64,000 bases of DNA. It comes from Burkholderia ubonensis. Its GTDB lineage: Bacteria > Pseudomonadota > Gammaproteobacteria > Burkholderiales > Burkholderiaceae. The stretch spans positions 233,858 through 297,857 of the forward strand of contig NZ_CADFEB010000008.1 of the NCBI RefSeq assembly GCF_902833085.1. Direction: 5' to 3'. Positions 60,808 through 64,000 of this stretch are shown piece after piece (position 1 is the first letter of the stretch; the number at the start of each line of letters is the position of its first letter). The notes beneath the pieces were generated by a model that had not been told where the DNA came from, searched no databases, and was given only the letters and a program-made list of their open reading frames with translations. Position numbers and translations under genes: made by a program.

Positions 60808-63045
60808 TTGCAACGTCTGATACTGGCCGCCATCGCGATGTGCGCGGCATGGCTGACGTGGGCCGCGCCGGCTGAAACGGTGCTGCCCGCGACGACGTCC
60901 TGGATCGGCAATACGTTCGGCTACGGCGACGGCTCCTGGACGCAGATCGACATTCGCGCGATCGCGGTGACGCCCGACGGCAAGGTGTATACGAACGCGC
61001 CGTGGGACGAGAGCGGCGCGGAAGCAAGCGTCTACCAGGACGGCAGGATGCTCGGCTTCGCCGGCGGCACGCACGGCTGGGGCAACCTCGGCGGCAATGC
61101 GGTCGCGGTGAACGGCAAGTATGCGTACGTCGCGATCGGCGTCGGCAACGAGCGCGGCCACCTCGTGTCGCCCGGCATCTGGCCGGACAAGGGCAAGCAA
61201 TGGTTCGGCATCTCGCGGCGCGCGCTAGGCGACATGAAGCAGCCCGCGCCGTTTCGCGCCGCGCCGCAGGTCGCGGCCGGCGGGCGCGCGGACGCCGGCC
61301 GCGCGCGGATGGCCGCGAGCTTCATGATGGTCAACGAAGTGCCGGCCAGCGCGAAGCCGGACGTGGGCGAGCTGAAGGCGGAAGTCGGTGGTCTCGCGGC
61401 CGACGACAGGACGCTGTTCGCGACCAATCCGGCGCATGACGAAGTCGTCGTGTACGACGCCGAGACGATGCAGAAGAAGGGCGCGTGGAACGCGCACGAG
61501 CCGGGCCGGATCGCGCTCGCGGCCGACGGCACGGTATGGCTGCTGACCGATACGCTGAACGGGCCCGCGCATCTCGTGCACCTGCGCGCGGACGGCCGCC
61601 GGATCGACGACGCGCCCGCGCTGCCGGACAACGCCGACGCGGTCGACGTCGCGGTCGACGCGAAAGGCCGCGTGCTCGTCGCCGACAACGGCCCGCGCCA
61701 GCAGGTCCTGATCTTCGCGAAAGGCGAAAAGGGCAATGAAAAGGGCAATGAAAAGGGCTACGCGCTGTCGGGCACGCTCGGCGAGCGCGGCGGCATCTTC
61801 TCGGGCGCGGTGCCCGGCCGGCCGGGGCCGCAGCGCTTCAACGGGCTGACCGGCGTGGGCGTCGATCGCGCCGGCAACATCTACGTCGCGACCAACGGCA
61901 TCGGGCCGCGCCACGACACGATCGGCGCGGGCCTCGGCGCGACGCTCGAGAGCTATGCGCCGGACGGCAAGCTGCGCTGGCAAGTGCAGGGCCTGCTGTT
62001 CGTCGACGGCGCGTGGATGGACCCGGCGCGGCCGAACAGCGTGTATACGGGCAACAAGCGCTTCGAGCTCGACCTGTCGAAGCCGGCCGGCCAGGAATGG
62101 AAGTACGCGGGCTTCCTGTCGAACCGCTTCAAGTATCCGGACGATCCGGTGTTCCACACCGACCAGTGGCCGGGCACGCCGATGGCGCGCCGTCTCGACG
62201 GCCGCACGTTCCTGTACCTGACCGACATGTACGCGGATCACCTGAAGATCTACCGCTTCGATCCGAAGCGCGACGGCGAGGTCGCGCTTCCGTCGGGCCT
62301 GATCGCGGGCCGCGCGCGGCCGGTCGACAAGGTGCCGAACAAGCCGCCGGGCGGCGACTGGATGTGGCGCGACGCGAACGGCAACGGCCGCCTCGACGCC
62401 GACGAGTTCGACATCAACACGACGGGCAAGGCAAAGGCGGGCGGCTGGGGCTGGTGGGTCGACACGAAGGGCGACATCTGGCGCACGAGCGACGTGCGCG
62501 GCATCCACCGGTTCCGCTACGGCGGTGTCGACCGCGCCGGCAACCCGGTCTACGCGTACGACAAGGTCACGACCTATCCGATGCCGCAGCCGTTCACGCA
62601 GCTGCGCCGCGCGATCTACGAGCCGCAGACCGACACGCTGTACGTGACCGGCTACACGCCCGACGCGCCGCCGCAGCCCGGCATCAACAAGGAAGTCGGC
62701 CGCGTGCTGATCCGCTTCGACAAGTGGTCGACCTCGCCTGTCGCGCGCTACACGGTCGCGCTGCCGTGGCAGCCGGACGCGAAGCCGATCCTGACGCTGG
62801 CCAGCATCACGGTCGAGGGCCGCTACATCTTCGCGGTGGAGCCGGTCGGCAAGATCCACGTGTACGACAAGGAATCCGGCAAGGAAATCGGCGTGATGAA
62901 TCCGGGGCCGGAGGTAGGCAAGGCATCCGGCTGGGTCGATGTGCCGTTCGGCATCAGCGCATCGAAGCGCGAGAACGGCGAGTACCTCGTGTTCGTCGAG
63001 GAAGACGCGCGCGGCAAGGTGCTGATGTATCGCTGGAAACCGTGA
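60808..63045 (+). CDS. bceP: Exported beta-propeller-like protein of the cepacian cluster
   Basis: 745 aa from a TTG start at 60808 with GTGGAG 7 bases upstream. A signal peptide (about 1-22) leads into repeated strand patterns of NHL/SMP-30-like propeller blades (for example RAIAVTPDGKVYTNAP and GVGVDRAGNIYVATNG). Residues 522-533 (DANGNGRLDADE) form a canonical EF-hand loop, and KGNE repeats three times near 309-322. Role in the exopolysaccharide pathway unknown; periplasmic binding or processing is plausible. The bceP name rests on position. Confidence 0.7.
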   Translation: MQRLILAAIAMCAAWLTWAAPAETVLPATTSWIGNTFGYGDGSWTQIDIRAIAVTPDGKVYTNAPWDESGAEASVYQDGRMLGFAGGTHGWGNLGGNAVAVNGKYAYVAIGVGNERGHLVSPGIWPDKGKQWFGISRRALGDMKQPAPFRAAPQVAAGGRADAGRARMAASFMMVNEVPASAKPDVGELKAEVGGLAADDRTLFATNPAHDEVVVYDAETMQKKGAWNAHEPGRIALAADGTVWLLTDTLNGPAHLVHLRADGRRIDDAPALPDNADAVDVAVDAKGRVLVADNGPRQQVLIFAKGEKGNEKGNEKGYALSGTLGERGGIFSGAVPGRPGPQRFNGLTGVGVDRAGNIYVATNGIGPRHDTIGAGLGATLESYAPDGKLRWQVQGLLFVDGAWMDPARPNSVYTGNKRFELDLSKPAGQEWKYAGFLSNRFKYPDDPVFHTDQWPGTPMARRLDGRTFLYLTDMYADHLKIYRFDPKRDGEVALPSGLIAGRARPVDKVPNKPPGGDWMWRDANGNGRLDADEFDINTTGKAKAGGWGWWVDTKGDIWRTSDVRGIHRFRYGGVDRAGNPVYAYDKVTTYPMPQPFTQLRRAIYEPQTDTLYVTGYTPDAPPQPGINKEVGRVLIRFDKWSTSPVARYTVALPWQPDAKPILTLASITVEGRYIFAVEPVGKIHVYDKESGKEIGVMNPGPEVGKASGWVDVPFGISASKRENGEYLVFVEEDARGKVLMYRWKP

Positions 63046-63056
63046 CGGGCGGGAGC

Positions 63057-64000
63057 ATGGACAAAGGCATTCTCAAGAACGTTTCGATCAATTTCATCGG
63101 GCTGATCCTGCCGACCTTCGTGTCGCTGGTGACGGTGCCCGCGTACATCCACGCGCTCGGCGTCGAGCGCTACGGCGTCGTCAGCCTCGTGTGGACGCTG
63201 ATCGGCTATTTCGGGATTCTCGATCTCGGGATGAGCATGGCCGCGCAGAACCACATCTCGAAGGCGCTCGCGAGCGGCGACGACGCCGAAAGCGCGCGCG
63301 TGTTCTGGAGCGCGTTCTGGCTGAATCTCGGCACCGGCATCGTGGGCGGGCTGCTGATCTACTTCGGCGCGTTCGTCTACACCGCGTATTTCACGAAGGT
63401 GACGGCCGCGATGCAGCACGAGGTGTATCTCGCGCTGCCGTGGCTCGCGCTCGCGATTCCGCTCGCGAACGTGTCGTGGGTGTTCGCCGGCGCGATCAAC
63501 GGCGCCGAGCGCTTCGGCGTGTTCAACACGAACCAGACGATCGGCACGTTCCTGTTCCAGCTGCTGCCGCTCGGCGCCGCGTGGTGGATCGCGCCGAACC
63601 TGCAGACGGTGCTCGCCGCGGCGGTCGTCGCACGCCTGATCGCGGCGGTGATGCTCGGCCACGCGAGCATCAAGGTGCTCGGCATCCGCCGCATCGACCC
63701 GCCGCAATGGGGCACCGCGAAAGGGCTGTTCAACTTCGGCGGCTGGATGCTGATCGCGAGCACGACCAGCATGATCGCCGACACGCTCGACCGCGTGATG
63801 CTCGGCGCGGGCATGGGCGCGAAGTTCGTCACCTATTACACGGTGCCGCAGAACCTCGTCACGCGCCTGAACATGCTGCCGAACGCGCTCGTGCGCACGC
63901 TGTTCCCGCGGTTGTCGGCGGTCGGCCGCGATCACGCGGATGCGCTCGCGCGCCAGTCGCTCGAATTCCTGAACGGCGTGTTCACGCCGGTCGCGGTCGT
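63057..64000 (+). CDS. bceQ: Polysaccharide flippase (Wzx/RfbX-like), 3' partial
   Basis: Integral-membrane lipid-linked repeat-unit flippase, 314 residues visible and still open at the window edge. It begins MDKGILKNVSINFIGLILP, has about eight hydrophobic helices in view, and contains YGVVSLVWTLIGYFGILDLGM, typical of the oligosaccharide-flippase family. GGGCGGGAG precedes ATG 63057, 11 bases after the bceP stop. It should move undecaprenyl-linked cepacian units across the inner membrane. Confidence 0.87.
   Translation, partial: MDKGILKNVSINFIGLILPTFVSLVTVPAYIHALGVERYGVVSLVWTLIGYFGILDLGMSMAAQNHISKALASGDDAESARVFWSAFWLNLGTGIVGGLLIYFGAFVYTAYFTKVTAAMQHEVYLALPWLALAIPLANVSWVFAGAINGAERFGVFNTNQTIGTFLFQLLPLGAAWWIAPNLQTVLAAAVVARLIAAVMLGHASIKVLGIRRIDPPQWGTAKGLFNFGGWMLIASTTSMIADTLDRVMLGAGMGAKFVTYYTVPQNLVTRLNMLPNALVRTLFPRLSAVGRDHADALARQSLEFLNGVFTPVAV

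Overview
The window is about 64 kb of very GC-rich DNA. Gene content and order point to the second chromosome of a Burkholderia, most likely of the B. cepacia complex. The main clues are a TCA-cycle supercluster (acnA, prpD, mdh, sdhCDAB, sdhE, gltA), the leuCDB-asd-fimV-truA-trpFB-methylase-trpA-accD-folC-cvpA-purF-metZ block, and a GDP-rhamnose/acyltransferase/flippase group that fits the second cepacian exopolysaccharide cluster (bce-II). No rRNA, tRNA or CRISPR array was seen. The species is inferred from gene order and was not tested by alignment.

Layout. 1-1715: two permeases of a polyamine-type ABC importer, the first cut by the window edge. 1911-5139: an MFS exporter and a secreted S53 (sedolisin) peptidase, convergent. 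5772-12876, minus strand: aconitase, 2-methylcitrate dehydratase, a small lysozyme-inhibitor-like protein, a CitE-like lyase and malate dehydrogenase. 13175-19157, plus strand: a GntR/HutC regulator, succinate dehydrogenase with its flavinylation factor, and citrate synthase. A perfect 16-bp palindrome in the mdh/gntR divergent region is a likely operator. 19248-28085: accessory metabolism and transport (AraC, VOC, DUF1479, DDAH, Lrp, lysine-type permease, LysR, MFS, NTF2-like). 28147-35060, minus strand: seven tightly overlapping genes (KAS III, extended SDR, MBL hydrolase, PaaK-like adenylating enzyme, PAP2, fatty-acid hydroxylase, desaturase). They look like one uncharacterised lipid or fatty-acid-derived metabolite pathway.

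35617-40255: leuCDB and asd. A 39-codon reading frame rich in Ile, Thr and Lys codons lies just before asd and looks like an attenuation leader peptide for the aspartate-family branch point. 40361-41602: an isolated flagellar hook gene facing the other way, then a 0.9-kb AT-richer spacer. 42522-50092: fimV (with a 9-bp tandem repeat), truA, trpF, trpB, an orphan DNA methylase, trpA and accD, closed by a strong terminator. 50194-54495: folC, a SPOR protein, cvpA, purF. 54535-54676: a SAM-II-like riboswitch followed by an intrinsic terminator, leading into metZ. 55979-64000: bceM, bceN, bceO (minus) and bceP, bceQ (plus). Their shared divergent promoter region is split by a TnpB-only IS200/IS605-type element at about 59079-60411.

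How the parts work together. Central carbon flow (aconitase, citrate synthase, SDH, MDH) is grouped around one GntR regulator. Amino-acid branch genes (leu, asd, trp, met) carry leader or riboswitch control where they begin new transcription units. The exopolysaccharide genes supply and export a D-rhamnose-containing, acylated polymer, and the insertion may have changed expression of the bceO-N-M half.
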